Origin: an uncultured Phycisphaerales bacterium
GTDB lineage: Bacteria > Planctomycetota > Phycisphaerae > Phycisphaerales > UBA1924
Length of the DNA: 64,000 nt
Reading direction: 5' to 3'
Assembly: GCA_937871915.1 (NCBI GenBank)
Contig: CALMPG010000018.1
Location: forward strand, 1-64,000
Position 1 is the stretch's first letter. Every line of letters starts with the position of its first letter. Both the position numbers and the translations under genes were made by a program. The notes under the pieces are model-generated. The model was given only the letters and a program-made list of their open reading frames with translations, was not told the DNA's origin and did not search any database. Shown one piece after another: positions 47,112-55,826 of this stretch.

Positions 47112-47500
47112 GTCGTCTCCGTCCCGATGTGCTTGGTGTGAATCCGAAGCAGCCTGCGGTATGGGTCGCTGAACCTGAAAGGTGGTTGCCCGCCCGGCGC
47201 GTTGACCTCGTACACGAACACCTGCGCCCCCACCCCCCCGACCGTCTCTCGCACCCGATCACCGGCCCGCGGGAGCATCGGGCCGGTGCCGAGGTCCAGG
47301 TCCGCCGTGCGGATGAGGAAGTCCCGCGACTCCGTGCGGTGGATCAACCCCGCTTCGTCGGCCTGCTCGAACTCGGTCTTCCCGATGGTGGCCTGGACCT
47401 CCTTGGCCTCGGCCCCGCGCTGGTAGACCACGGCGCGGCTCATGTGCGTGTGCCGCTGGGCGTCCAGGAACGCCGCGCCTTGGTCGAGCAGGTCCGCCAC
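47108..47500 (-). CDS. phage head-tail joining-like protein
   Basis: The 130-residue protein contains VVYQRGAEAKEVQATIGKTEFEQADEAG and RDFLIRTADLDLGTGPMLPRAGDRVRET, features of small head-tail joining proteins that lie between the capsid decoration gene and tail genes. It is probably the equivalent of lambda gpFII or the HK97 connector. It starts nine bases after the DUF2190 gene. Confidence 0.65.
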   Translation of the reverse strand: MADLLDQGAAFLDAQRHTHMSRAVVYQRGAEAKEVQATIGKTEFEQADEAGLIHRTESRDFLIRTADLDLGTGPMLPRAGDRVRETVGGVGAQVFVYEVNAPGGQPPFRFSDPYRRLLRIHTKHIGTETT

Positions 47501-47509
47501 GGCCGCTCC

Positions 47510-47929
47510 TTACTGCGACATGCGGATGCGCATGACCGCGTCCGCGTCGGCGGCGGCCTTGACCACCTTGCCGATGAGCTTGTTGCCCGTCGCGGTCTTG
47601 GTGGCGACCTTGTTGGTGTTGTCCCAGTACGCCAGGCCGCCGACCACGTTGCCCGTGCCGACGCCCACGGCCTTGGGGAAGTCGAACACGCCCTGCACCG
47701 CGAGCGAGCCGAGCTGGCCCGCCTTGAGGTCCACGCGCGTGACCCCGACCATCTCGTTCTGCACGACGACCGTCCCGGCGGGCGTATCCGCCCCCGGTGT
47801 GTAATCGATCGCCGCACCCTCGTGAACAAACGTCGTCGCCATCGTTGATCCTCCCGGGCCAGGTCCCGGCCCGTCTGGTTCCAGTCCGCCACCGTCCTCG
47901 CCACCGCCAATCGGAATCTCGTCCGCCAT
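47510..47929 (-). CDS. DUF2190 capsid-associated protein
   Basis: The DUF2190 domain covers MATTFVHEGAAIDYTPGADTPAGTVVVQNEMVGVTRVDLKAGQLGSLAVQGVFDFPKA and the C-terminal KAAADADAVMRIRM. These proteins lie next to the major capsid gene and are thought to be decoration or capsid-binding proteins. The frame has two possible starts: 47929, coupled to the capsid stop (TGATG) and adding a 29-residue Gly/Pro-rich arm, and 47842, which has GGGAGG at proper distance and matches the family start. The shorter form is more likely the main product. Confidence 0.8.
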   Translation of the reverse strand: MADEIPIGGGEDGGGLEPDGPGPGPGGSTMATTFVHEGAAIDYTPGADTPAGTVVVQNEMVGVTRVDLKAGQLGSLAVQGVFDFPKAVGVGTGNVVGGLAYWDNTNKVATKTATGNKLIGKVVKAAADADAVMRIRMSQ

Positions 47930-50022
47930 CAGACCTCACCCTTGCTCTTGACCGCCGCGCGGAAGTCCTGCATGGCCACGCCAAAGTCGAAGTAGCCGCG
48001 CCACTGCATGCCCAGCGTGTTGAAGTCGGTGTCGCCGCTCTCGATGGTCGGGGTGCGCTTGCCGCGCAGGTACGCGATCTCGATCGCGGCCACGTCCGCC
48101 GGATTGGCGAAGAGGTACCAGGCCTTGGCGCTCCCGCCATTGATGCCCTGGGCGTTGAGATACGGCGAGGCCACCGGCTTCCACTTCCCGGCGTGCGGGT
48201 TGACGGCGGGCTTGCCCTTGTCGGCGGTCGTGGTCTCGTTGATCCGCGTCTCGGTCATCAGCACCTGCGCCGCGACCTTGAGGGACGACGGCACCAGCAG
48301 CACGGACGGCGTGAGCAGGATGGGCTTGTTGTCCGTGTCGGTCTGGTCCAGGAAGGCCTGCTCGGCCTGCGTCAGCGAATCGATGCTGAGGGTGGTTGCC
48401 GCGCCGGAGATGAAGTTCTTGTTGCCGACGGCGAAGAAGTTGCCCGGGTTCGAGAGAAGCAGCTCGAAGACCGCCTCCTCGCGCTTGAGCGCCGACATTC
48501 GGCCGATGATCCGCGGGATCTGGAGGAACGCCCCCAGGTCGTCGTTGATCATCATGTGCCGCGTGAGGGCAATCATGCGGCCGTAGGTCTCGACCTTGTT
48601 GGTGTACGCCTGCTCCGAGAGGCCCGCGTGCTTGAGCTCGCCGTCGGGGCCGACCTTCTCGAAGACGCCGTTGCCCGTGAGGCGGTAGCGGGTGACCTCC
48701 TTGAAGTCGTTCACGTCCGTCTCAGCGGAGAACATGGCGACCACGCTCTCGACGGCGGTGTAGGCCGCGAGCATGGTCTTGTTGGCGACGTTCGAGAGGA
48801 TGCCCGACAGCGAGATGGTCGAGAACCCCCCGCCCCCGCCCGCCGCCTGGATGAGCCGCCGGTCCGCGCTGAACGCGGCCCGGATGGTCTCGTTGTCCAC
48901 CCGGCCCGGGCGGACGTGCTCGCCGCCGGCGCGGATGGTCTCGTACATGAGCGTGTGCAGCCCGGCCCCGCGCAGGTCGTGCCCGACCGCCGCGTTCATG
49001 GTCTTCTCGTCGTACCACTGGCCAACCTGCTTCTCGGGCAGCCCGGCCGACAGGCACAGAGCCGCCTCGATGGCTCGCCCCGCCTGGGCTGGGTCCGCGT
49101 CGCGGCGGACCCCGCCCGAGGCCAGGGCCGGGCGCTCGGCGCGGAGCACCTCGAGCTCGGTCTTGTTCACGTCCCACCCCTCGGCGATGGCCTTCGCCTC
49201 CAGGTCGCCGTGCTTGCCGTTCCCGACGGCGCAGACGCGGCGAACCTCCGCGATCCGCTTGGTCTCCGCGGCGGTTTCGGCCCGGATGCGGGCGATGATC
49301 TCCGCACCACCGTCGCCATCGGGGGCCGCGTCTGTAGCGGTTGCGGTGACGGCGGCCGTCTTCTTCTCGTTGTCGAACATCGCCTGAAGGCTGGTCTTCT
49401 GAGCATCGCTGAGCGTGGCGGCATCGAAGCCCTTGGCGGTGAGCCACTGATCGAACGTCATGTCGTCCTCCTTGATCGCTGCCGCCGCGACGCTCGCGGT
49501 CGTGTTGTCATCCGCACCGAGGGCCACGAAGCTCACCTCGCCCAGCACGCTGCGGCGGGCGATGTGGACCGGCCCCTCGAACTCGCGGCCGTTGGCGACC
49601 GCCTTCTTGCCCTTGGGCACGAACTCCATCCCGCCCGCCTGCGCCACCGCGCCGAGTGACGCCTGCCACGGGAACCCGTTGCGGCTGCTCTCAACGATCT
49701 CTCGCGCGACCGGCCCCGCGCCGGAGATGACGCCGGACACGAGCAGTTGCGAAGCCTCGATGCGCACCGCGTCGGTGTGCCCGACGATGAGGGCGCGATT
49801 GTGGTCCTTGAGGATGGGGCGGCTCTTCGTCCCGCCCGCGACCTGAAGGCCCGCCAGATCGACCACCACCGGGTGCGGCCAACCCGCGAGCATCATCGCC
49901 CCGCCCGTGTATGCCGTCATGGAGAACCGGCGCAGCGCCGGCGCACCGGCATCGCCGGTGGCGCTGGCCTCGATCCAGCCTTCGACGGGCGCGCAGAGGC
50001 TGAGAACTCGGTCATTCGGCAT
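47929..50022 (-). CDS. prohead protease-major capsid protein fusion
   Basis: The 697-residue protein unites a prohead protease domain (about 1-170, with GTKSRPILKDHNRALIVGH, ISGAGPVAREIV and HIARRSVLGEVSFVALGAD) and a major capsid domain (about 330-697). Between them is a charged helical scaffold-like region (about 200-320). The active-site His is expected in LKDHN and the Ser near RRSVLGEVS. Such fusions are known in some phages; self-cleavage would release the capsid part and the delta region. The gene overlaps the portal gene by 11 bases. Confidence 0.85.
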   Translation of the reverse strand: MPNDRVLSLCAPVEGWIEASATGDAGAPALRRFSMTAYTGGAMMLAGWPHPVVVDLAGLQVAGGTKSRPILKDHNRALIVGHTDAVRIEASQLLVSGVISGAGPVAREIVESSRNGFPWQASLGAVAQAGGMEFVPKGKKAVANGREFEGPVHIARRSVLGEVSFVALGADDNTTASVAAAAIKEDDMTFDQWLTAKGFDAATLSDAQKTSLQAMFDNEKKTAAVTATATDAAPDGDGGAEIIARIRAETAAETKRIAEVRRVCAVGNGKHGDLEAKAIAEGWDVNKTELEVLRAERPALASGGVRRDADPAQAGRAIEAALCLSAGLPEKQVGQWYDEKTMNAAVGHDLRGAGLHTLMYETIRAGGEHVRPGRVDNETIRAAFSADRRLIQAAGGGGGFSTISLSGILSNVANKTMLAAYTAVESVVAMFSAETDVNDFKEVTRYRLTGNGVFEKVGPDGELKHAGLSEQAYTNKVETYGRMIALTRHMMINDDLGAFLQIPRIIGRMSALKREEAVFELLLSNPGNFFAVGNKNFISGAATTLSIDSLTQAEQAFLDQTDTDNKPILLTPSVLLVPSSLKVAAQVLMTETRINETTTADKGKPAVNPHAGKWKPVASPYLNAQGINGGSAKAWYLFANPADVAAIEIAYLRGKRTPTIESGDTDFNTLGMQWRGYFDFGVAMQDFRAAVKSKGEV

Positions 50023-51481
50023 CGTCGTCCTCCCGGCCCATTGGGGGAGCGGGCTGAAGCGACGGCGTCCGCTCCTGCTCAAGCCCCAGTTCCTTCATCA
50101 GCGCGACCTCCTTGGCCCGCTGGCGAAGCTCGCTCTCCCAATCGCGTCCCTGCTTGGCGTACTCGCTGGCCAGCGTGGTGGTGTGCGACGACAGCCGCGT
50201 CTGCTGCGCCGTCGCTTCCTTGGCTGGATCGACGTGCTCGTTCCCATCCCAGAACCACTGGTGCGAAAGCCCCTCGCCGGTGGCGACGAGCGTTCGGATG
50301 CGGAGCGGCAGCAGGCCGGAGACGATCACCGCCTCACGCAGCCAGGCCGCGAGGAGGCGATCGAGCACGACGCACGCAAGGTGGTCCTGCTCGACGCGGA
50401 TGCTCTTGAAGTACGTCTGGTGGTCCAGTCGGCCGGAGGCGTAGTTGTACCCCGAGGAGTTGCACGCCGCGACGTTGAACGGCATGTTCAGGCAGCGCGC
50501 GATCTCGTTGAGGATCTCGCGCTTGAACTCGGCGTAGGTGGTGGCGGGTTGCTCGGCCTGAACCTGGGCCATCTTCCAGCCGCCCGGCATGGTGAGCAGC
50601 GAGCGGGCTTCGAGCTCGATCGCATCCATCGGCTCGACGCTCTCGGCCTCGCCGTTGGCGGGGGCGTCGGTATAGAGGATGCCCGCGAAGTCTGCGGCGG
50701 TTTCGGCCGCGCCGAGCACTGCGAGCGTGAACCGTCGCAGCTGCGCAAAGAGCGGGAGCGCCGGCGTGATGTCCGGCACGCCACGGCTCTGTCCCGGTCG
50801 GTCGGACCGGAAGTAGTGAATAACGGATTCGGCGGGGACGCGGTCGTACTCCAACCCGAGGAAGCCGGTACGGGTGTCCCCCGGGTGCCCCTTCAGGATG
50901 TGGTACTCGACCGGATTGCCAGCATCATCGAACACGATGCCGTCCACTGCGTCGTCGTTGAGGACTGACAGGTCCGGCGTCGTGACCTGATCTGCTTCGA
51001 TGAGGCGGATGTCCAGCTTGACGGGAGTCGGCAGGCCCGGGTTGCTCACGAGCACCGCGAACACCTCGCCGTCGGTCGCGCGGGACGCCCGCATGGTGCG
51101 GAGTTTCTCTGGCAGGCCGATGGCCTTTGCCCACGCCATGAACGCCTGCTCGATGCGCTCGTTCCCGCCGTCATCCTCGGTGAGCAGTTGGAGGCGCGGG
51201 CCGGTGCCCACCACATCGTTGGCGAGCGTGAGCACAATCCCCTTGGCGTAGGAGTTGTTCGCGGCCTCGTACCGCGCACGGTTGCGGAGGATGCGACGCA
51301 CCTCAGGGGACGCCGCCGCGTCAGCGCTCAGACCGTCGGCGTTGACCCAGTGCTTCCGGTTCCCATCGTTGGTGACGGCGGAGTCGAACCCCGCCCGCAT
51401 GAACCGGCGAATCAGCCCGCCCTTCACATGGGTGTGCGGCTTGGGGGGCGTCGGCTTGGATCGGAAGAGCCCGAGCATCAT
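50012..51481 (-). CDS. phage portal protein (lambda family)
   Basis: The 489-residue protein is a lambda-type portal: ARYEAANNSYAKGIVLTLANDVVGTGPRLQ, FMAWAKAIGLPEKLRTMRASRATDGEVFAVL, EYHILKGHPGDTR, VIHYFRSDRPGQSRGVPDITPALPL and NMPFNVAACNSSGYNYASGRLDHQTYFKSI. It forms the dodecameric DNA entry ring at one capsid vertex. Two adjacent Met codons (51481 and 51478) follow GGAGGGAGG. It overlaps the small 70-residue gene by four bases. Confidence 0.88.
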   Translation of the reverse strand: MMLGLFRSKPTPPKPHTHVKGGLIRRFMRAGFDSAVTNDGNRKHWVNADGLSADAAASPEVRRILRNRARYEAANNSYAKGIVLTLANDVVGTGPRLQLLTEDDGGNERIEQAFMAWAKAIGLPEKLRTMRASRATDGEVFAVLVSNPGLPTPVKLDIRLIEADQVTTPDLSVLNDDAVDGIVFDDAGNPVEYHILKGHPGDTRTGFLGLEYDRVPAESVIHYFRSDRPGQSRGVPDITPALPLFAQLRRFTLAVLGAAETAADFAGILYTDAPANGEAESVEPMDAIELEARSLLTMPGGWKMAQVQAEQPATTYAEFKREILNEIARCLNMPFNVAACNSSGYNYASGRLDHQTYFKSIRVEQDHLACVVLDRLLAAWLREAVIVSGLLPLRIRTLVATGEGLSHQWFWDGNEHVDPAKEATAQQTRLSSHTTTLASEYAKQGRDWESELRQRAKEVALMKELGLEQERTPSLQPAPPMGREDDDAE

Positions 51482-51690
51482 CCTCCCTCCGCGCCGGGCG
51501 GAATCAGCCGCGTCAGGCGCAGCGCCTTCGCCGGTGACTTCGCCGCCTGCTTGGACGCCAGGTACCGATCGGCCTCGATCTGGTGGGGGATCGGGTGCTG
51601 CTCGACGCTGCCGGAATCGCCCGCCGCCTTAGCGGGACCGGCCGCGTTGTCGCGGATGGCCTGCTCAAGATCGGGGGTGGGGTCCGGCAT
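51478..51690 (-). CDS. small phage protein between terminase and portal
   Basis: The 70-residue protein is helical (DLEQAIRDNAAGPAKAAGDSGSVEQHPIPHQIEADRYLASKQAAK). Similar short proteins stand directly before portal genes in other phages and may be head-tail connectors of the gpW kind, but the assignment rests on position. The Met at 51690 was preferred because the product then starts at the conserved part; an upstream Met at 51744 would add a basic extension. Confidence 0.6.
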   Translation of the reverse strand: MPDPTPDLEQAIRDNAAGPAKAAGDSGSVEQHPIPHQIEADRYLASKQAAKSPAKALRLTRLIPPGAEGG

Positions 51691-51936
51691 CGGGCGCGTC
51701 CTTGCACCAGGCCGGGGGTTCCAAGAGGCGGCTCCAAAAAGCACAACGCCGCACAGGGGTGCAGCCCTGCACGGCGCATCGCTTGTTGGCTCTGCGGTGG
51801 TCGGGGATCAGCCGCTCACCGTTCGCCTCCGGGAACCTCCGGTCTGGATGTCACCATGTTGTACGCCCACTCACCGCTCCTGTCTCCCTTGTCCAAGCCC
51901 GCACACGCAGATCGTTACGCATATGGAACAACCGCC

Positions 51937-52122
51937 TCATCCGTTCACTCTTTCCGTCGTGATCACGGCCTTTCCGCAGTGCCGGCACTCGCGCCGCCGC
52001 ACAAGCCGTCCTCCGGATCGCGCCCGAGTGTAGATCACTCGCCAATGCGCGCATCCGCACTTGGGACAGCGCAATCCGTTCTGCTCCGCGGCTACCTTGG
52101 CTTGCGTATCGGCGTGACTCAT
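51937..52122 (-). CDS. zinc-ribbon protein (NrdR/Ogr-like)
   Basis: The 61-residue protein is one zinc ribbon, CPKCGCAHWRV followed by RRRECRHCGKAVITTE. The spacing and the RRRECxxCGK part resemble the N-terminal zinc ribbon of NrdR and small phage transcription factors. It starts at 52122 with AAGGAG upstream and overlaps the terminase stop by four bases. It could be a late-gene activator for the structural operon. Confidence 0.75.
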   Translation of the reverse strand: MSHADTQAKVAAEQNGLRCPKCGCAHWRVIYTRARSGGRLVRRRECRHCGKAVITTERVNG

Positions 52123-54404
52123 CGCCTGCTCCTTTGCAGGTGGGACAGCCGCATGCGCGGCCGCACGATGGATTTGTGATCCGTCCCAAACAGCACCGCC
52201 CCCTCCATCGACGCGGCCACCGCCGCGCCGACGATGCAATCGAGCCAGTGGTTGTCCAGCCCCTCGACGCGGAGCTTCCATTCGTCCACGGTGCGACCGC
52301 GACCCTCGGTCTTGACGCGGTACTCGCTGGTCAGATGCTCGGACAGGAGTCGGTGCTGCTCGGCCTTCTGTCCGAAGAGCGAGAGGCACCCGGGATCACC
52401 CATCGGCACCGCGAGCCGCGCGTGCGCGAACGACTTCCAATAGTTCGTGTCGAAGACCACATGCCGTACCGCCCGCTTGCCGGTGACGACCGGGATGCGC
52501 CAGTTGAGCCCCACGCGGTCGCCGCGCTTGCGCTTGTAGTCGGAGAAAGGGATACTGCTCGCCCCGACGTACCGCCCGTGGCTCGGCATGAGCACGCCCG
52601 CGTGCGGGCTCTGGCGGCAGAACTGGTAGACCACATCCGTGGACGATCCCCAGTTGGCGTCGATCAGGCACCGGTCGATGCGAACCATCGCGCCGTCATC
52701 ACGCCGCCACTCGCGGGCGAGGTGCGACGCGACGAGCCGTTCCAGCCCCGCATAGATCGCGCCCTCCACCCCAGCGCGGGGAGCGGCGATGCCGAGCGTG
52801 CGGCGCACGTCCCTCAGCGTGAAGTACGCCGCCTTCTGATCCGGCTCGGTGCCGTAGTCGATGATGTACCCGGTGAAGTCGTCCTCCCACGCCGCCACGA
52901 TGTAGAACAGGGCCTTGCCCTGCACATCCACGAACATCGTCAGTCGCGTGCAGCCGATGGGCACCTCGGCGCGGGCCTGCCCGTTCACCTTCGCCGCGAT
53001 CTGGTCGGTGGTGAGCAGGTCGTCCGCGGCCTGGACCTCCGGCAGCGGCTCGTTCTGGTACTCCGCGAAGAACGCCGCCTCATCCTGAAGCTTCAGATTC
53101 ATCGCGTGCTGGATGGCCGAGAGCTCGTCGTGGTTGAACCGTTCCGCCCAGGCGATCCGCGCTCCTTCATCCATCGCCGTTCGGTGCTGTGCATAGAACG
53201 CGGTGGCGTCCGCCAGGCCGCGTTCCTGCCGCAGACCCTCGGCACGCAGCTCTGCGTATCGCTGCCAGAGAGCCTCCCGCACAGGGAAGGCGTACATCAT
53301 CTTCGTCCGTTCGCCCTGCCACTGCGGGTGCTTGTCGCGGTCGAGGATGCGGTCGGCAAGATCGTCGGGGCGAACGACCGTCAGCGTCATCAGCCCCGCG
53401 ATCTTCTTTCCCGGTCCCGCCAGGCCCAGGATCGCGCCGGCCAGGATGCGCTCGCGGTTGGCACACTGCGACGGAGAGCGGGCGCTCTCGTCGGTCTGTG
53501 GGTCGTCGATCAGCACGAGGGACGGGCGGGACGATGTGCCGTCGGCCCGCTTGTGCTTCATGCCGCGGATGCGGCCGGTGATGCCCGCGACGCGGATAAT
53601 CGCGCCCGCTGCCGGCGAACCCGGGATCGTCGGCAGCACGATCTCCCGGGCCGTCCACCCGATGTGCGTCTGCTTCCCCTGGTAGAGCTGCCCTGAAGCC
53701 CGCTGGTGGATGCCTTCGAGGGAGCGGATCGGGTGGCAGACCTCCGGGAAGTCGCCGGCGAGCAGTTCGCTGTTCTCCAGTTCCGCTTTGATCGACTCCA
53801 GCATCCCGGCCGCGTGCTCCTCGTCGGAGCCGATCAGCGCAACGAAATCCCTATGGCCGTACAGCATGGCCCAGAGGCACGCGACTTCACACAGGCTGGT
53901 CTTGCCGCTGCCGCGCGGCATCGCCATCGCAAACAACCCGCCTTCGAGTACCGCCTGCTCGATCTTGGCGACAACGCGCAGGTGATCCGGTGACCACGGC
54001 AGGTGAAACGTCTGCGCGAAGTAGGTGTCGCAGAAGTACCGGAAGTCCCGGGCTGCCCGCTCCTTCCGCCCCGCGTCAGCGACGGGCGGCAGGTCGCCGA
54101 TATCGCGCCCCGAAAGCGAAAGCATGGCGTTGCGGAGCCGCGCCCGCTCCTTCATCGCCTCGTACCCGGTCAGGCCCTCCGGCTGCCGCGCTGCCTCCGC
54201 GAGCGCCTCGTGACGAGTCGTCACCAGCCAGGCGACGTACCGGAACAGATCAACCTTGCCCGCATCCCCATCCGCCGCGACACGGAACCCGGCGCGCGTG
54301 CGATGGCGGTGGAGCTGCCGCTCGCTGACCACCTCGCCCAGCGGCGTGCTGTTGAGCAGCCGCGCGAGTTCGCCGGGCTTGAGTTTGCGCGGATCAATCG
54401 CCAC
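52119..54404 (-). CDS. terminase large subunit (gpA type) with fused N-terminal DNA-binding domain
   Basis: The 761-residue protein packages phage DNA. ATPase: Walker A PRGSGKTS (163-170) and Walker B region LVLIDDPQTDE (about 290-300). The nuclease part includes FVDVQGKALFYIVAAW and CLIDANWGSSTD. The first 65 residues (LKPGELARLLNSTPLGEVVSERQLHRHRTRAGF, VDLFRYVAWLV) resemble the 82-residue protein encoded just upstream, so a small-subunit-like DNA-binding module seems fused to the large subunit. It overlaps that gene by 11 bases. Confidence 0.88.
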   Translation of the reverse strand: MAIDPRKLKPGELARLLNSTPLGEVVSERQLHRHRTRAGFRVAADGDAGKVDLFRYVAWLVTTRHEALAEAARQPEGLTGYEAMKERARLRNAMLSLSGRDIGDLPPVADAGRKERAARDFRYFCDTYFAQTFHLPWSPDHLRVVAKIEQAVLEGGLFAMAMPRGSGKTSLCEVACLWAMLYGHRDFVALIGSDEEHAAGMLESIKAELENSELLAGDFPEVCHPIRSLEGIHQRASGQLYQGKQTHIGWTAREIVLPTIPGSPAAGAIIRVAGITGRIRGMKHKRADGTSSRPSLVLIDDPQTDESARSPSQCANRERILAGAILGLAGPGKKIAGLMTLTVVRPDDLADRILDRDKHPQWQGERTKMMYAFPVREALWQRYAELRAEGLRQERGLADATAFYAQHRTAMDEGARIAWAERFNHDELSAIQHAMNLKLQDEAAFFAEYQNEPLPEVQAADDLLTTDQIAAKVNGQARAEVPIGCTRLTMFVDVQGKALFYIVAAWEDDFTGYIIDYGTEPDQKAAYFTLRDVRRTLGIAAPRAGVEGAIYAGLERLVASHLAREWRRDDGAMVRIDRCLIDANWGSSTDVVYQFCRQSPHAGVLMPSHGRYVGASSIPFSDYKRKRGDRVGLNWRIPVVTGKRAVRHVVFDTNYWKSFAHARLAVPMGDPGCLSLFGQKAEQHRLLSEHLTSEYRVKTEGRGRTVDEWKLRVEGLDNHWLDCIVGAAVAASMEGAVLFGTDHKSIVRPRMRLSHLQRSRR

Positions 54405-54642
54405 CGGCGCTCATCTCCTTCACCAGCCACGCGGCGTAATGCACGAGATTGAGCATGCCGTCGGCGTTCGTCGGCGCGCCCGCGTCGATGTCGGCGCGGA
54501 GCATGTCCTCCGTCACCGCCCTCCCCCCAAGCCGCGTCAGCACGCGGGCGGCGTCCGCAACAGGAAGCGCTGCGGGGTTCAGCCGCGCCATCCCCGTCGC
54601 GGCCCCGCCCGGCCCGGAACTAGGCGCGTGTTCGGGAGTCAT
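54394..54642 (-). CDS. terminase small-subunit-like protein
   Basis: The 82-residue protein has LNPAALPVADAARVLTRLGGRAVTEDMLRADIDAGAPTNADGMLNLVHYAAWLV, a helix-turn-helix-like fold similar to the N-terminus of the large terminase. It is the first gene of the late operon and has GGGAGG upstream. It probably binds the packaging site, alone or with the large subunit. Identity as the small terminase is inferred from position and this similarity. Confidence 0.6.
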   Translation of the reverse strand: MTPEHAPSSGPGGAATGMARLNPAALPVADAARVLTRLGGRAVTEDMLRADIDAGAPTNADGMLNLVHYAAWLVKEMSAGGD

Positions 54643-54674
54643 CGCGGACCTCCCATCCGCGCCCGTTTCGCCAC

Positions 54675-54707
54675 TTTCCCACATGTTCCGCGTAGTTGCC
54701 CACAAGG
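54675..54707 (+). promoter_or_regulatory. degenerate 21-bp-period repeat pair (prophage copy)
   Basis: TTTCCCACATGTT at 54675 and TTGCCCACAAGGG at 54696 are 21 bp apart, as in the exact pair at 3826-3859. They lie upstream of the second accessory cassette and between divergent genes, so they could also affect the leftward late operon. Confidence 0.45.
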
Positions 54708-54754
54708 GCGAGATTGACGGCGAATCCTCGCGCATTCGCCTTGCCGGTGCGCGG

Positions 54755-54786
54755 ATGTCATGGCTTCATGTGTCACAACGCGGGGC
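54755..54786 (+). promoter_or_regulatory. 32-bp block identical to 3906-3937
   Basis: All 32 bases are the same as in the island. The block ends 41 bp before the first gene of this cassette. Confidence 0.55.
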
Positions 54787-54827
54787 GAACCACCAACGCC
54801 AACAACCCCGCGAAGGAGACCAACGCG

Positions 54828-55130
54828 ATGAAGACCAGCACGAAGAACGCCATCGGGATCGCCAGCGCCCTGGGCCGCCGGGGATTCACCGTCGCCAGCG
54901 TCGAGGTCCACACCCCCGACGGCCGCACATGGGCGATCGACACCACGAACACGGGCGGCTTCCGCCTCTTCGAGATCGACCGCGACGGACGCGACGGACC
55001 GAACGAGCACGACGCGGTCGAAGGCGACACATGGACCGCCGGAGACCTGATCGACTACCTCGCGGCGGTCGGCGAGCCAAAGGACACGACCAGTTGGGAC
55101 CGCAAGAACGACAACCGCCCGACGACCTGA
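54828..55130 (+). CDS. cassette protein A, unknown function (prophage copy)
   Basis: The 100-residue protein is the homologue of the product at 3961-4314, with EVHTPDGRTWAID, GGFRLFEIDR, PNEHDAVEGDTWTA, DLIDYL and PKDTTSWDRKNDNRPTT. It lacks the 16-residue insert of the island copy, which points to that part as a loop. AAGGAGACC supports the start. The gene runs opposite to the late phage genes, so the cassette is likely expressed on its own, perhaps in the lysogenic state. Confidence 0.7.
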   Translation: MKTSTKNAIGIASALGRRGFTVASVEVHTPDGRTWAIDTTNTGGFRLFEIDRDGRDGPNEHDAVEGDTWTAGDLIDYLAAVGEPKDTTSWDRKNDNRPTT

Positions 55131-55150
55131 AGCCCGCGAATCGCGGGCTT
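55130..55150 (+). terminator. hairpin after cassette gene A (prophage copy)
   Basis: Nine-pair stem AAGCCCGCG/CGCGGGCTT with loop AAT begins at the stop codon and is followed by CGCTGTTTA. It is equivalent to 4314-4334; the stems differ in length but the position is the same. Confidence 0.55.
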
Positions 55151-55196
55151 CGCTGTTTACCAGAGCACCACGCACCCCCCGCACAGGAGCACGACC

Positions 55197-55448
55197 ATGA
55201 CGAAGCGCAACGCCAATCCCGAGCCCACCGCCGCCGAGATGTACGCCGCGCGGCGGAACGACATCGCCCGCCTGCTCGACGTGCTGAGCATGCACCTCGA
55301 CATCAACGACAAGGAGCACGCCGCCGCCCCGACGAACTGGGGCCTCGTCGGCAACCTCGGCAAGGTCCGCGAGGATCTGGTCAACGTCGTCGGGTTCCTC
55401 GCCAACATGGACCCCGAGGACGTCGAGGACTTTCTCAAGGGCGAATGA
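55197..55448 (+). CDS. cassette protein B, unknown function (prophage copy)
   Basis: The 83-residue protein matches 4384-4641 (TAAEMYAARRNDIARLLDVLSMHL, NWGLVGNLGKVREDLVNVVGFLANMDPEDVEDFL). Differences concentrate in the middle acidic segment. The ribosome-binding region CAGGAGCACGACC is the same as in the island. It is helical and soluble and no domain is recognised. Confidence 0.7.
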   Translation: MTKRNANPEPTAAEMYAARRNDIARLLDVLSMHLDINDKEHAAAPTNWGLVGNLGKVREDLVNVVGFLANMDPEDVEDFLKGE

Positions 55449-55481
55449 CCACCCGCACACCCCGAACCACGGAGCACACCC

Positions 55482-55739
55482 ATGACCATCAAGACGATCG
55501 TGATCGCAGGCCAGCGCGGGGACATCGAGATCACCCGCACCGACAACGGCGCGTACGTGATGGAGGGCGAGGTCTGCATCGCCGCCATCCGCAGCGATGA
55601 GGACCGCGACGCCCGCTACGCCAAGGCCGTCGAGGTCGCCAAGGCCGTCTACGGGACCGACCGCCGCGGCCGCGCCGCCGCCACCAACTCGATGGTGCAT
55701 GACGTGCTGAACGAGATGGAGCGCGTCGCCGGTTGCTAG
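55482..55739 (+). CDS. cassette protein C, unknown function (prophage copy)
   Basis: The 85-residue homologue of 4672-4956 keeps TIVIAGQRGDIEITR, CIAAIRSDEDRDARYAKAVEVAKAVYG and the nearly unchanged C-terminal DRRGRAAATNSMVHDVLNEM and VAGC. The end of the gene is the best conserved part of the whole cassette, at DNA level too. This may reflect that the RNA structure begins a few bases after the stop. Confidence 0.7.
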   Translation: MTIKTIVIAGQRGDIEITRTDNGAYVMEGEVCIAAIRSDEDRDARYAKAVEVAKAVYGTDRRGRAAATNSMVHDVLNEMERVAGC

Positions 55740-55747
55740 CCGCGAGG

Positions 55748-55798
55748 CGGCGCGGGGAACCGCGCCGGCCCCGATTCCCCGCCGCAGCGTGCGGCGGG
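55748..55798 (+). ncRNA. candidate RNA switch ahead of HARE-HTH gene (prophage copy)
   Basis: Stem 1 (55748-55755 with 55760-55767) closes a GGAA loop; stem 2 pairs 55752-55759 with 55775-55782; stem 3 (55778-55786 with 55790-55798) is a perfect nine pairs. Stems 1 and 3 can coexist; stem 2 excludes both. Compared with 4971-5021 the third pair of stem 1 changes T-A to G-C, and the linker bases differ while the arms are kept. Confidence 0.5.
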
Positions 55799-55826
55799 AT
55801 TCCGCACCAGACAGAAGGAGTCCGAC

